Assembly: GCA_944320595.1 (NCBI GenBank)
Contig: CALUIB010000014.1
Span: forward strand, 1 to 64,000
Length of the DNA: 64,000 nucleotides
DNA from: an uncultured Muribaculaceae bacterium
GTDB taxonomy: Bacteria > Bacteroidota > Bacteroidia > Bacteroidales > Muribaculaceae
Direction: 5' to 3'
Part shown: positions 24,946 to 34,358 of the stretch, one piece after another
How the letters are laid out: every line of letters starts with the position of its first letter
Numbering within the stretch: position 1 is the first letter of the stretch
Notes under the pieces: generated by a model
What the model was told of the DNA's origin: nothing
Databases searched by the model: none
Seen by the model: the letters and a program-made list of their open reading frames with translations, nothing else
Program-made: the position numbers and the translations under genes

Positions 24946-26343
24946 TTACTGGGCGATGGCTGCTATGCGGCGTATTTTTGCCGGGATTTCGATGTTGTTG
25001 TTCACATTCTTGAACAATTCACTGCCCACGCCCACGGCGAATACCGGCACGAAATCGCCGGTGTGGTCGGTGGTAGTCCAGCCAATGCCAGTAAGGTGGT
25101 CGAGCGTGGAGAACACTTGCGACACAAATTCGTTGTAAGTGGCATAAAGCGTCTCGGTGTCATCGCTTTCATGCTCCACGAATGTCTTTTCAAACTTGTC
25201 GCGCAATTCCTCGTCTTGCTCCTTGCCCACGGTGATTGAGCCATATAATCCCAAGTTCTCCTTCAAATAAGCCTTCATGTCGTTCCATTTCACCTGTTTG
25301 CCCGATTCTATTAGGCTCTTGCAATACCTCTCGAACATCTCAATCGACACTCGCTGGTAATCCATGTTTTTCAGGTTGATGTCTTCGGGGCCGTCTTCCA
25401 CGCCCATCTGCATTCCGCCGGTGTTGTGGTCGGCGGTGATTACGATAAGCGTTTCATCGGGGTGCTGCTTGTAGAAGTCGTACGCTATGCCGATGGCTTC
25501 GTTGAAGTTCAGTATCTCCTTCACCACAGCACCGCCGTCGTTGGCGTGTGCTGCCCAGTCGATATTGCCACCTTCAATCATCATGAAGAATTTGTCGGGC
25601 GACACCCTCTTCAAGTGGTCTAAGCAGGCTTGCGTTATATATGGCAGGTGCAGGTTGGCATCGATGCTGTCGATGGTGTAACCGAAGTGTTCGAGTGTCG
25701 GGTCGCCGTTCAGGAGCACAATCTTGTCTTTGCCCTTGCTTTGCTCGAATGCCTTGCGTCCTTCCACCACAGTGTAGCCGTGCACGCGGAGCGAGTCAAG
25801 CAGCCCGGTGGCGTGGCCTTCGGCATCGGCCAGCCCACGCAATTTCGAGCCGACGAACATATCATAGCCGCTGCGAGCCATGTCGAGCCCTATCTCGTAA
25901 TACATACTGCGCGATGGCACGTGAGCGTAAAAAGCGCCTGGAGTGGCATCGTCGGGCGGCACCGATGTACCTATAGCTATGCCGTAACCGCGTTTTTGCA
26001 ATTCGGTGGCTATGCTATATACAGGTGCGCCGTCGGGGGTGACACCGAGCATACCGTTGTCGGTCTTATGGCCGGTTGAAAGGGCAGTTCCAGCAGCAGC
26101 CGAGTCGGTTATCTTGCGGTTGGCCGAGTAGGTCATTGCAAGCGACGAAACCGGGAACTGCATCATTGGCAGCAGTTCATCGTTGCCAAGCACGGTGCGG
26201 TTGTAGGTTTGCGCCGTCATCACGTGCCCCATCCCCATCCCGTCTCCTATGAAGAAGAAGATATACTTGGGGGCAGCCTGCTGGGCCGAAACCGCCAATG
26301 CAGCCGAAAGGCATACGATTAAAGAAAGTAATTTAGAGAACAT
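24946..26343 (-). CDS. Alkaline phosphatase (PhoA family, periplasmic)
   Basis: A 465-residue protein with a signal peptide (cleavage after AVSA). The metal-binding segment FFFIGDGMGMGH, the nucleophile TDSAAAGTA, the GGNIDWAAH and TADHNTGG metal sites and a late DHTGDFVPV His/Asp site are all visible. It releases phosphate from phosphomonoesters in the periplasm. It is followed on the minus strand by nothing but the small-RNA region. It lies 22 bases after the GH3 gene, so it is probably cotranscribed with it. No Pho-box could be judged. Confidence 0.93.
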   Translation of the reverse strand: MFSKLLSLIVCLSAALAVSAQQAAPKYIFFFIGDGMGMGHVMTAQTYNRTVLGNDELLPMMQFPVSSLAMTYSANRKITDSAAAGTALSTGHKTDNGMLGVTPDGAPVYSIATELQKRGYGIAIGTSVPPDDATPGAFYAHVPSRSMYYEIGLDMARSGYDMFVGSKLRGLADAEGHATGLLDSLRVHGYTVVEGRKAFEQSKGKDKIVLLNGDPTLEHFGYTIDSIDANLHLPYITQACLDHLKRVSPDKFFMMIEGGNIDWAAHANDGGAVVKEILNFNEAIGIAYDFYKQHPDETLIVITADHNTGGMQMGVEDGPEDINLKNMDYQRVSIEMFERYCKSLIESGKQVKWNDMKAYLKENLGLYGSITVGKEQDEELRDKFEKTFVEHESDDTETLYATYNEFVSQVFSTLDHLTGIGWTTTDHTGDFVPVFAVGVGSELFKNVNNNIEIPAKIRRIAAIAQ

Positions 26344-26365
26344 AGTCGTAATCGTGTTTTTTTAT

Positions 26366-27892
26366 TTATAGTTCATTGTTCATTTCAAGCATTTGCGATA
26401 TTATGGCGCGGTCGTTGCTCAGGCGCGGCACCTTGCGCTGGCCGCCACGCTTGCCTGTCGAGGCCAGCCAGCGGTCAAACAGCCCTTGCCCGGCTACTGT
26501 CACCTCGGGGCCGTCGAGGAAAATGTCTTTTGCACGTTTCGCCTCATAGTCGCTGTTTAGCTCCTTCAAGTGCGCGTCTAACCGCGAGGCAAACTGTTGC
26601 AGGTCTCCAGGCCGACGGGCAAACTCCACAAGCCATTGGTGGCGACCATGGTGACCCTCGGTTGCAAACACGGGGGCTGCCGTGTAATCGCGCACCTCGG
26701 CCCCAGTGTCGCGGCAGGCACGTTTCATGGCCTCGTCGGCATTATACACCATTAGTTCCTCGCCGAATGCGTTGATGTAATGGCGTGTGCGCCCCGCTAT
26801 TTTTATTTTCACCGGGGCAGTCTGTTCCACCCTCACCGTGTCGCCTATCTTGTAACGCCACAGCCCGTTGTTTGCCGTTATTACAAGGGCATAAGTCCGC
26901 CCCTTTTCCACCTCCCACAGCGGCAGCACACGTGGATTGTCGCTGTCGGCATCTTCTATGGGGATAAATTCGTAGAACACCCCAACGTCGAGCAGCAGCA
27001 TCATGGCATTGCTTTCCCACGACGACTGCACGGCAAAGAATCCTTCCGAGGCATTATAAGTCTCAAGGTAGTGCATCCGCGCCGGGTCGCACAGCCGGGC
27101 GTAACGGTCGCGGTAAGGTTCAAAGCTGATGCCTCCGTGGAAAAACACTTCGAGGTGCGGCCACACATCATGTATGCACGTGGCACCCTTGCGGCGCAGC
27201 ACCTCTTCGAGCACCGTCATGAACCACGACGGCACACCCGAAATGTTGGTGATGTCCTCGTCCACGCTGCTTTCCACCAATGCAGGCAGTTTCTTTTCCC
27301 AATCGGCCATAAGGGCTATCTGTTTCCGTGGCACACGCACGAGGTTGGCAATGGGATTGATGTTCTCAATGAGGTTGGCCGACAGGTCTCCCACCCTTAC
27401 GCCCGGTTTCAGTTTCAGCTCGTTGGCGAAACTGCCGCCAAGAATGAACGCTTTCCCCGAGAATATGCGGCTGCCAGGATTGAGGTTTAGGTAATGCGCC
27501 ACCGTGTCGAAACCTCCCTGATAGTGGCACAGCCGCAGCGACTCGTCGGTGACGGGAATGTATTTGCTCTTGCCGTCGCTCGTTCCCGACGATTGCGCAA
27601 ATCGCCGGGTCACACCGCGCCACAGCACATTTTTCTCGCCTGCCACCATGCGCATTATGGCGGGTTTCAGGTCTTCGTATGTGTGCAGCGGCACCCGTTC
27701 CTTGAATTCGGGGTAGGTGAGGCTGTCGATAAATTTATATTTCTGCCCGATTTCGGTAAAGCTCGCCTGCCCTATAAGCGAATACAGCTGTTCGCGTTGC
27801 ACCACGTCGCCATAGTCGATGAACCGCACCGACCGGCGTATGCGGTTTTCAAACAACGGCCTTACCAAGGGCGTAAAATCAAGCATCTTCAA
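26366..27892 (-). CDS. GH3 auxin-responsive-like acyl-adenylating protein
   Basis: A 508-residue cytoplasmic protein of the GH3 family. It has the ANL-type ATP-binding signature RFAQSSGTSDGKSKYIP near residue 95 and the later motifs YNASEGFF and LWRYKIGDTV. Plant GH3 enzymes couple acids to amino acids through an acyl-AMP; the bacterial members, common in Bacteroidetes, have no firmly known substrate. Length is normal. It diverges from the LTA-synthase-like gene, with promoters between the two. Confidence 0.88.
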   Translation of the reverse strand: MKMLDFTPLVRPLFENRIRRSVRFIDYGDVVQREQLYSLIGQASFTEIGQKYKFIDSLTYPEFKERVPLHTYEDLKPAIMRMVAGEKNVLWRGVTRRFAQSSGTSDGKSKYIPVTDESLRLCHYQGGFDTVAHYLNLNPGSRIFSGKAFILGGSFANELKLKPGVRVGDLSANLIENINPIANLVRVPRKQIALMADWEKKLPALVESSVDEDITNISGVPSWFMTVLEEVLRRKGATCIHDVWPHLEVFFHGGISFEPYRDRYARLCDPARMHYLETYNASEGFFAVQSSWESNAMMLLLDVGVFYEFIPIEDADSDNPRVLPLWEVEKGRTYALVITANNGLWRYKIGDTVRVEQTAPVKIKIAGRTRHYINAFGEELMVYNADEAMKRACRDTGAEVRDYTAAPVFATEGHHGRHQWLVEFARRPGDLQQFASRLDAHLKELNSDYEAKRAKDIFLDGPEVTVAGQGLFDRWLASTGKRGGQRKVPRLSNDRAIISQMLEMNNEL

Positions 27893-27911
27893 AACTTTAA
27901 TTCAATCTCTA

Positions 27912-27919
27912 CAAAGTTA
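27912..27919 (-). promoter_or_regulatory. -7 element of the GH3-alkaline phosphatase operon
   Basis: On the minus strand TAACTTTG, 20 bases before the ATG at 27892. Confidence 0.5.
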
Positions 27920-28012
27920 CATTTTTTGCCAGCAATGGCTGTAACAAAAGCAATAATATTTTTACCCGCACAAAAAAACCGCCAAACTTCGCTTACTTCG
28001 GGTTTTCGTGAG

Positions 28013-28020
28013 TAAATTTG
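28013..28020 (+). promoter_or_regulatory. -7 element of the LTA-synthase-like gene
   Basis: TAAATTTG, 32 bases before the ATG at 28052. Confidence 0.55.
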
Positions 28021-28051
28021 CACTCTTGTATTAATCAACTGTGTACAAAAA

Positions 28052-29995
28052 ATGGTATTGCCGTATAAAAAATTTTCCCACTCGCCAATTGGCAGCATGG
28101 TGTGCAACATCGTGCTATCATATATCGTGTTCTTCATTGCCCGCGTGATATTTTTCGCGGCCAACAGCAGCTATTTCATCGACTACATGTCGTGGCCGCT
28201 GCTGTGGGATATGCTGCAAGGGGCGTTGATGTTCGACACGTCGGCGATAGTATATTGCAACCTGCTCTACATAGTGATGGCACTCTTTCCCCTGCACTTC
28301 AAGGAGAATGCGACATACTACCGTGTCACGAAGTGGACGTGGGTAGCGCTCAACGCTGTGGCACTGGCGGCCAATATGGCCGACACGGTTTACTTCCGTT
28401 TCACCGGGCGGCGCACCACAGCCACCGTGTTCAGCGAATTTGGCAACGAAGACAACCTGTTGTCGATAGTGCTTGAGGAGGTAGCCATGCACTGGTGGTT
28501 ATTGGTGGTTTTCGCCCTGCTGGTGTGGGGAATGGCCCGTCTATACCGCACTCCGCAGCCGCAACCGCTCAGTGGCAGGCTGCTGCGCTACTATGCAACC
28601 CGGCTGGCGGCATTGGTGGTGGCCGCGCCGCTGTGCATCTTCGGCATACGCGGCGGCATAGGCTCCGCGGTGCGCCCCATCACCATCAGCAATGCCAACC
28701 AGTATGTCAACCGCCCTGTCGAGGCAGCCGTGGTGCTCAACACGCCATTCTCCATAATACGCACCATAGGTAAAAAGCCGTTTGAAGTGCCACAATACAT
28801 GGCCAATGACGAGATGCAACGGCTATTCAACCCGGTACACACGCCTGCCGACACCGTCACATTCAAGCCAAAGAACGTAGTGGTGATGATAATAGAAAGT
28901 TTCGGCAAGGAATACATCGGCAGCCTCAACCGCGACCTGCAAGGATATGAAGGGTTCACCCCGTTCACCGACGAGCTTGTTTCACGCTCGCTCACCTTCG
29001 GCCACAGCTATTCCAACGGGCGCAAGAGCATCGACGGGATGCCATCGGTGCTCTCGGGCATACCCATGTTTATCGAACCGTTCTTCCTCACCCCGGCATC
29101 GCTCAACAATGTGTCGGGCTTGGCTGGCGAACTTGGCAAGAAAGGGTATGAAACGGCGTTCTTCCACGGCGCACCCAACGGGTCGATGGGTTTCCAGGCA
29201 TTTGCCCGTGCCACTGGCTTCAAGGAATACTACGGGAAAACAGAATATGAACGCGAGGAGGGAAGCGGCGACTTCGACGGCACGTGGGCTATATGGGACG
29301 AGCCATTCATGCAATACTACTGCCGCGTGATGGGGCGTATGCGCGAGCCGTTCATGACGGCCCTGTTCACAGCCTCGTCGCACCACCCGTTTGTCATACC
29401 ACAAGAATACAGCGACTCATTCCCCGAGGGCAAGCAGCCCATACACAAGTGCATACGCTACACCGACCATGCCCTGCGCCGTTTCTTCGAGTCGGCTCGG
29501 CGCGAACCATGGTTTGCCAACACACTATTCGTGATAACAGCCGACCACACCAACCAGTCGGACATGGCCCGCTACCAGACCGACCTTGGGCTGTTTGAAG
29601 TGCCGGTGATATTCTACGCCCCCGGCGACAGCACCCTGACAGGGCTGCGCAACGACGTGATAGCACAGCAAATCGACATCATGCCCACCGTGCTCGGTTA
29701 CCTTGGATATGACCTCCCGTATGTGGCATTTGGCTGCGACCTGCTCTCCACGCCGCCCACAGAGACATTCGCCGTCAATTACAACGGAATTTACCAGTAT
29801 GTGAAAGGCAATTACCTGATGCAATTCGACGGCAGCAAGCCCACTGCCATGTACAGGTTCCGTGAAGACCAGTTGCTAAAGCACAACCTCCTTACCGATG
29901 CCCCTGCCGACACCGTGGCCATCATGGAAAACGAGCTGAAAGCCATAATACAGCAATATATGCAGCGCATGAACAGCAACCGACTTGTGCCGTAA
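28052..29995 (+). CDS. LTA synthase / alkaline phosphatase superfamily membrane transferase
   Basis: A 647-residue protein. About five transmembrane helices fill the first 250 residues; a periplasmic sulfatase-fold domain follows. Motifs include VVVMIIESFGKEY (metal-binding Glu), NGRKSIDGMPSVL (nucleophile Ser or an adjacent residue) and FVITADHTNQ (metal-binding Asp-His). In Gram-negatives such proteins usually transfer phosphoglycerol or phosphoethanolamine to lipids or glycans rather than making lipoteichoic acid. Substrate unknown. A terminator follows at 30042. Confidence 0.88.
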   Translation: MVLPYKKFSHSPIGSMVCNIVLSYIVFFIARVIFFAANSSYFIDYMSWPLLWDMLQGALMFDTSAIVYCNLLYIVMALFPLHFKENATYYRVTKWTWVALNAVALAANMADTVYFRFTGRRTTATVFSEFGNEDNLLSIVLEEVAMHWWLLVVFALLVWGMARLYRTPQPQPLSGRLLRYYATRLAALVVAAPLCIFGIRGGIGSAVRPITISNANQYVNRPVEAAVVLNTPFSIIRTIGKKPFEVPQYMANDEMQRLFNPVHTPADTVTFKPKNVVVMIIESFGKEYIGSLNRDLQGYEGFTPFTDELVSRSLTFGHSYSNGRKSIDGMPSVLSGIPMFIEPFFLTPASLNNVSGLAGELGKKGYETAFFHGAPNGSMGFQAFARATGFKEYYGKTEYEREEGSGDFDGTWAIWDEPFMQYYCRVMGRMREPFMTALFTASSHHPFVIPQEYSDSFPEGKQPIHKCIRYTDHALRRFFESARREPWFANTLFVITADHTNQSDMARYQTDLGLFEVPVIFYAPGDSTLTGLRNDVIAQQIDIMPTVLGYLGYDLPYVAFGCDLLSTPPTETFAVNYNGIYQYVKGNYLMQFDGSKPTAMYRFREDQLLKHNLLTDAPADTVAIMENELKAIIQQYMQRMNSNRLVP

Positions 29996-30041
29996 ATAAT
30001 TGTGTAATGCACTTATTGCCACTAAATTGCAACCATAACTG

Positions 30042-30084
30042 CGCCACTGCCACACACCACGCGACAGTGGCGTAGGCTTTTTTA
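30042..30084 (+). terminator. Terminator after the LTA-synthase-like gene
   Basis: Perfect 8-bp stem CGCCACTG (30042-30049) with CAGTGGCG (30065-30072), followed by a T run at about 30078-30083. Confidence 0.65.
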
Positions 30085-30119
30085 AATGCTTACAGGCACG
30101 TTAAGTCACGATTTATGTA

Positions 30120-30127
30120 TAAATTTG
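30120..30127 (+). promoter_or_regulatory. -7 element of the dapB-lepB-WbqC operon
   Basis: TAAATTTG, 31 bases before the dapB ATG at 30159. Confidence 0.55.
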
Positions 30128-30158
30128 CACGACAAGACAAGTATTTGAAACAGAGACA

Positions 30159-30878
30159 ATGAAAATAGCACTTATAGGATATGGGAAGATGGGTCATGCC
30201 ATCGAAAAATTCGCCCGCGCCCGCAGACACGAAATTGTGAGCATCATTGATATTGACAATCAGGACGACTTCGGCTCGCCGCAATTCGGCAGTGCCGACG
30301 TGGCCATAGAGTTTACCACCCCGGGAACAGCCTACGACAATTGCCTGCGAGCATTACAGGCCGGCGTGAAGGTGGTATCGGGCAGCACTGGCTGGACCGA
30401 GCGCATTCCGCAACTCAAGGATGCGATGGCCGGCAACCCATCGGCGACATTCTTCTACTCGTCGAATTACAGCATAGGAGTGAACATACTGTTTGCCGTG
30501 AACAAGTACCTTGCCCGGCTGATGAACGACTTTGGCCAATATGACGTGGAAATGAAGGAGATACACCACATCCACAAGCTCGACCACCCAAGCGGAACGG
30601 CAATAACCCTTGCCAACGGCATCATCGAGAACCTTGACAGGAAAACGGCATGGACTGAAAACGAAAACCACAGTGCCAACGAATTACTCATAGAGCACGA
30701 ACGTGTGGGCGAAGTTCCCGGCACACATATCATAAGGTACAAATCGCCAGTTGACGAAATAACCATCTCGCACGAGGCATTCAGCCGCGACGGTTTCGCA
30801 CTCGGAGCCGTGGTGGCAGCAGAATGGCTGCACGACAAGACCGGGTTTCTGGGCATGGACGATATGCTGAAATTCTGA
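30159..30878 (+). CDS. dapB: 4-hydroxy-tetrahydrodipicolinate reductase
   Basis: A 239-residue enzyme of lysine and diaminopimelate synthesis. The N-terminal GYGKMGHAIEK is the dinucleotide-binding loop. EIHHIHKLDHPSGTA contains the substrate-binding and catalytic His-His-Lys. A late DGFALGAVVAAEWL closes the fold as usual. The short length is typical of Bacteroidetes DapB. It leads an operon with signal peptidase I (22 bases later). Confidence 0.96.
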   Translation: MKIALIGYGKMGHAIEKFARARRHEIVSIIDIDNQDDFGSPQFGSADVAIEFTTPGTAYDNCLRALQAGVKVVSGSTGWTERIPQLKDAMAGNPSATFFYSSNYSIGVNILFAVNKYLARLMNDFGQYDVEMKEIHHIHKLDHPSGTAITLANGIIENLDRKTAWTENENHSANELLIEHERVGEVPGTHIIRYKSPVDEITISHEAFSRDGFALGAVVAAEWLHDKTGFLGMDDMLKF

Positions 30879-30900
30879 CACCACTCATCCACAAATAAAA

Positions 30901-32355
30901 ATGAACGACAATAATCACGACCTACAACAAAACCCGCGCGGCGGCTCGCTCATGCAGCGGCTTGCACGCGTGAAACGTACACGGTGGATACGCTTTGGCA
31001 TCGTGGCCGCCATATTCGTGGCATGGGTAATATGGCTCGGCTCGTGGTGGGTGATACTCTTCCTGCCACTGCTTGCCGACATTTACCTCACCCAATATAT
31101 ACCTTGGACTTGGTGGAAACGCAGCAAGAACCGAACCGTGCGCTACATAATGGGTTGGGTGGACGCAATTGTTTACGCCCTTGTGCTGGTTTACTTCATA
31201 TTCATCTACATAGGCCAAAACTACCAAATACCGTCATCGTCGCTCGAAAAAACATTACTCGTGGGAGACTACCTGTGGGTCAACAAGATGATATACGGAC
31301 CACGTGTGCCCAACACGCCGCTGCACTTCCCATTGGCGCAGCACACCATCCCAGTACTTAATTGCAAGTCATACATCGACTGGCCGCAATGGGATTACCA
31401 CCGCTTGAAAGGTTTCCGAAACGTAGAACTTTACGACATAGTGGTGTTCAACTATCCTGCCGGCGACACGGTGGCACTGAAAGTGCAGAACCCCGACTAC
31501 TACACACTGTGCGAGATAGAACCGGGCGGACGGGCTGCCATCTGGAACAACAAGGCAAAATATGGCGACGTGATTTACCGCCCTGTGGATCGTCGTGAAA
31601 ATTACGTGAAACGTTGCGTGGGGCTGCCGGGAAACACATTACAGATAAAAAACAATATAATCTACCTCGACGGCAAGCCGCTCAAAGAGCCTAAGAATGT
31701 ACAGTACAATTATTACGTGCAGACCGACGGGCGAGCCATCGACCAGGCCACGTGGGACCTGCTCGGAATAAGCCGCGACGACCAAATGGTGGTGCCAATC
31801 ACCATGCCGCAAGAAAAACTCGGAGCCATGAGCATGGGGCTGACGGTAAACCCCGACGGCTCAGTGCCGCCAGTGTACCAATTGCCGCTGACAGCCGATA
31901 TGCGCGACAAGATGAAAAAGATTTCATGGATTGTAAACGTGATTCCCACCCCCACGAGGGAAATGATAAATGTGTACCCTATAACACACGATTATGGCTG
32001 GACGCGAGCCGACTACGGCCCAGTGTGGATACCCAAGAAGGGTGAAAGCATTGACCTGACACTCGACAACCTGCCAATATACGAACGTGCGATAAAGAAC
32101 TACGAAGGGAACTCGCTGGAAGTGCGCGATGGCAAAATCTACATCAACGGCGAAGCCGCCACACGGTACACCTTCAAAATGGACTATTACTGGATGATGG
32201 GCGACAACCGCGATATGTCGGCCGACTCGCGATACTGGGGATTCGTACCCGAAGACCATATAGTGGGTTCGCCAATGTTTGTCATCCTGTCAATCGACAA
32301 GGACAAGGGAATACGCTGGAACCGTTTCTTCGCCGATGCCAACCCCGACAAATAA
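30901..32355 (+). CDS. lepB: Signal peptidase I
   Basis: A 484-residue inner-membrane peptidase that removes signal peptides. Two or three hydrophobic segments near 30-60 and 80-105 anchor it. The nucleophile Ser lies in IPSSSLEKTLLVGD and the general-base Lys in ENYVKRCVGLPG. The box-E-like MMGDNRDMSADSRYWG follows late. It is longer than the E. coli enzyme because of a large insert between the catalytic Lys and box E, as usual in Bacteroidetes. It overlaps the WbqC gene by 20 bases. Confidence 0.95.
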   Translation: MNDNNHDLQQNPRGGSLMQRLARVKRTRWIRFGIVAAIFVAWVIWLGSWWVILFLPLLADIYLTQYIPWTWWKRSKNRTVRYIMGWVDAIVYALVLVYFIFIYIGQNYQIPSSSLEKTLLVGDYLWVNKMIYGPRVPNTPLHFPLAQHTIPVLNCKSYIDWPQWDYHRLKGFRNVELYDIVVFNYPAGDTVALKVQNPDYYTLCEIEPGGRAAIWNNKAKYGDVIYRPVDRRENYVKRCVGLPGNTLQIKNNIIYLDGKPLKEPKNVQYNYYVQTDGRAIDQATWDLLGISRDDQMVVPITMPQEKLGAMSMGLTVNPDGSVPPVYQLPLTADMRDKMKKISWIVNVIPTPTREMINVYPITHDYGWTRADYGPVWIPKKGESIDLTLDNLPIYERAIKNYEGNSLEVRDGKIYINGEAATRYTFKMDYYWMMGDNRDMSADSRYWGFVPEDHIVGSPMFVILSIDKDKGIRWNRFFADANPDK

Positions 32356-33001
32356 CCCCGACTGTGCCGCCGTGTTCGGCTCGGCTTATATGGGCAACGT
32401 GAGGTATTATGCCGCCATGCTGGCAGCAGGCGGCGGCATAGCCATCGACACCGATGAACATATAGGCAAAAGCGCATGGATGCACAACCATTGCCGCATA
32501 ATGGGAGCCAACGGGCCACAAGTGCTAACGGTGCCGGTGGAACACATAGGCACCACAGGCCAAATACTGATGCGCGACTTGCACATAGCCGAACATGGCG
32601 ACTGGAGGCGCGTACACTGGGGGGCAATATTCTCGGCATACGGCAAGACCCCATTCTTTGAATACGTGGCCGATGACCTGAAAGCCGTTTACGACCGGCA
32701 ACATAAGTGGCTGATTGATTTCAACATGGAGCTGCACCAGGTGATAGTGGAGTTCCTCGACCTGCCCATCAACGCCGTTGCCGCGCCAATAGGGGGAAAC
32801 ATTGCCAAGTCCACTGCCGACTGGCGCGGAAAGATAGGCGGCAAACGGCCAGACGCGGCACAGTGCATCGCCAATGTTCCTTATTACAACATTTGGGCAG
32901 CCAGGCATGGTTTCATCCCGGCATTGAGCATAATCGACCTGCTGATGAACTGCGGGCGAGAAAGCATTTTCACACTGACAGAAATGTCAGGCACCATATA
33001 A
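32336..33001 (+). CDS. WbqC-like family protein
   Basis: A 221-residue protein. The N-terminal GSAYMGNVRYYAAML corresponds to the family's PSYFPPIQYY-type start; other landmarks are LTVPVEH, HWGAIFSAYGKTPFFEY, and a short conserved end (LSIIDLLMNCG). The family occurs in O-antigen loci and throughout Bacteroidetes; no enzyme activity is known to me. ATG at 32336 is chosen; it overlaps lepB by 20 bases. An open frame from 32279 would overlap further and has no support. Confidence 0.85.
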   Translation: MPTPTNNPDCAAVFGSAYMGNVRYYAAMLAAGGGIAIDTDEHIGKSAWMHNHCRIMGANGPQVLTVPVEHIGTTGQILMRDLHIAEHGDWRRVHWGAIFSAYGKTPFFEYVADDLKAVYDRQHKWLIDFNMELHQVIVEFLDLPINAVAAPIGGNIAKSTADWRGKIGGKRPDAAQCIANVPYYNIWAARHGFIPALSIIDLLMNCGRESIFTLTEMSGTI

Positions 33002-33008
33002 TTATGCG

Positions 33009-33040
33009 GTAGAGGCGATGTGTGCACACATCGCCTCTAC
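33009..33040. repeat. 32-bp perfect palindrome between convergent genes
   Basis: Arms of 16 bases (33009-33024 and 33025-33040) with no spacer; it begins GTAGAGGCGATGTG. It lies between the convergent WbqC and aldose epimerase genes and could act as a bidirectional terminator stem, though neither side has a long T run. Similar GTAGAG...CTCTAC palindromes are dispersed in several bacterial genomes. Confidence 0.6.
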
Positions 33041-33053
33041 TGTCACCCAGCCA

Positions 33054-33932
33054 TCACAGGATGGTTATGCTGTATGATACCGAGAAACGCTCGCCGGGTT
33101 GCAGGTGCTGCATCCAGTCTTTTTCGCCGAAGTCGCCGGTGAAGTGTTCGCGGTCGCAACGCCCATACCACGGCTCGATGCACACAAATGGCGCATAGCC
33201 GCCACGCGCGGGCGACCACAAGCCCACCACAGGAGCCTCGAAACCGACCTTGACGTATGGCCTGCGCTGGCGGTCGCACAGCTCCACGCAATGCACCTGG
33301 CTATTCTCCAGCACCAAGGCATCGCCGTCGAATGTATTCCTCGTTATTGGCAGGAAACCTCCATCGGTCGCCAATTCCGCTTTTCCCTGTTTCAAGCACC
33401 CCTTTTCCCCGATAAGCGACAAGTCGCACACATCGCCACTTGCATCGAGCCTGAAGTAGCCTTGCACGTCAGCCTCGGGGTCGTAATCCTTGTAGTTAAA
33501 TGCCGGGTGCGCACCTATCTGGAAGTGCAGCACCTCGCCGCCTGCCGACGGATTGTCCACCTGCCACAGCACTTGCAGCGTGTCGCCCTGCAAGCGGTAG
33601 CCTATTTCAAGCACAAAGTCGCAAGGAAACAGGCGGCGGCTCTCGTCGCTGCTTTCAAGCCTGAACCGTGCCTCGGTGCCGTCGTTGGCCACGCACTTGA
33701 AATCCATGTCGCGGGCAAACCCATGCTGCGACATTGCATATTCATGCCCACCAAGGCGGTAACGCCCATCCCACACGCTGCCCACTATGGGGAACAGCAC
33801 AGGCGAACGGCGTTTCCAATAGGACGGGTCGCCATGCCACAAGTATTCGCGTCCACCGCGCATTATGCTCTGCAATTCGGCACCATGCTCCGCGATGCCC
33901 ACGGTCAATAATTCATTTGAAATGGTTTCCAT
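33054..33932 (-). CDS. Aldose 1-epimerase family protein (LacX-like)
   Basis: A 292-residue protein with a galactose-mutarotase-like beta fold and no signal peptide. LQSIMRGGREYLWHGDP, SPVLFPIVGS, MSQHGFARD (conserved His) and IGAHPAFNY (second His) are family landmarks; a late CIEPWYGR carries the catalytic Glu. The LacX branch acts on an unknown hexose or phosphosugar. It is a single minus-strand gene with a promoter at 33967. Confidence 0.87.
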   Translation of the reverse strand: METISNELLTVGIAEHGAELQSIMRGGREYLWHGDPSYWKRRSPVLFPIVGSVWDGRYRLGGHEYAMSQHGFARDMDFKCVANDGTEARFRLESSDESRRLFPCDFVLEIGYRLQGDTLQVLWQVDNPSAGGEVLHFQIGAHPAFNYKDYDPEADVQGYFRLDASGDVCDLSLIGEKGCLKQGKAELATDGGFLPITRNTFDGDALVLENSQVHCVELCDRQRRPYVKVGFEAPVVGLWSPARGGYAPFVCIEPWYGRCDREHFTGDFGEKDWMQHLQPGERFSVSYSITIL

Positions 33933-33966
33933 GATAAACTCTTGTTATTATTGTATATACGTGCCG

Positions 33967-33974
33967 CAAATTTA
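33967..33974 (-). promoter_or_regulatory. -7 element of the aldose epimerase gene
   Basis: On the minus strand TAAATTTG, 34 bases before the ATG at 33932. It lies directly after the terminator of the candidate RNA at 33976-34215. Confidence 0.5.
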
Positions 33975-33975
33975 C

Positions 33976-34215
33976 AAAAAAAGGATTGCGATGCCACACA
34001 TTCAATGGCCGCAATCCAATTATTACATGAATTTTGTGTTTGTTCTCAACTTTTTAAAACTAAAGGCTTATTCGTTATTTGTAAGCCTCGGCGGATGTGT
34101 GGAAATACCACATAAACGCCCTAACAAAGAAATTTTTCATAATTAAAAGCGTCTTAATTAAAGCAAAAGCGTTTAAGCGTGTGTTCTCAAAATGTTATCT
34201 AATCTCTGATATTTT
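33976..34215 (-). ncRNA. Candidate ~240-nt minus-strand RNA
   Basis: On the minus strand, TTTG (34250-34253) lies 20 bases upstream of GATATTTG (34222-34229), a near match to -33/-7. The proposed transcript ends with an 8-bp hairpin (GGATTGCG at 34017-34010 with CGCAATCC at 33990-33983) and seven T residues (33982-33976). Another hairpin with GGCG/CGCC closing arms lies near 34090-34122. On the plus strand, about 34170-34215 contains AAGCG and TGTTCTCAAA steps resembling the 5' part of the RNA at 24574, so the active strand is uncertain. No gene of normal size is present in 33933-34358. Confidence 0.35.
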
Positions 34216-34345
34216 CAAGTGCAAATATCATGCAAAAATTTTATTTCACCAAATAATTATGCCAAAAAATCATGTTATGCAACATATATTCAAATTTCTG
34301 CCATATATTTTAGCTCATTAAAACAGCAACCATGACATTCTTAAT

Positions 34346-34353
34346 TATCTTTG
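34346..34353 (+). promoter_or_regulatory. -7 element of the fucosyltransferase-like gene
   Basis: TATCTTTG ends about 5 bases before the ATG at 34359, so the mRNA would be leaderless or nearly so. It also makes the upstream ATG at 34332 unlikely. Confidence 0.45.
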
Positions 34354-34358
34354 CAAGT

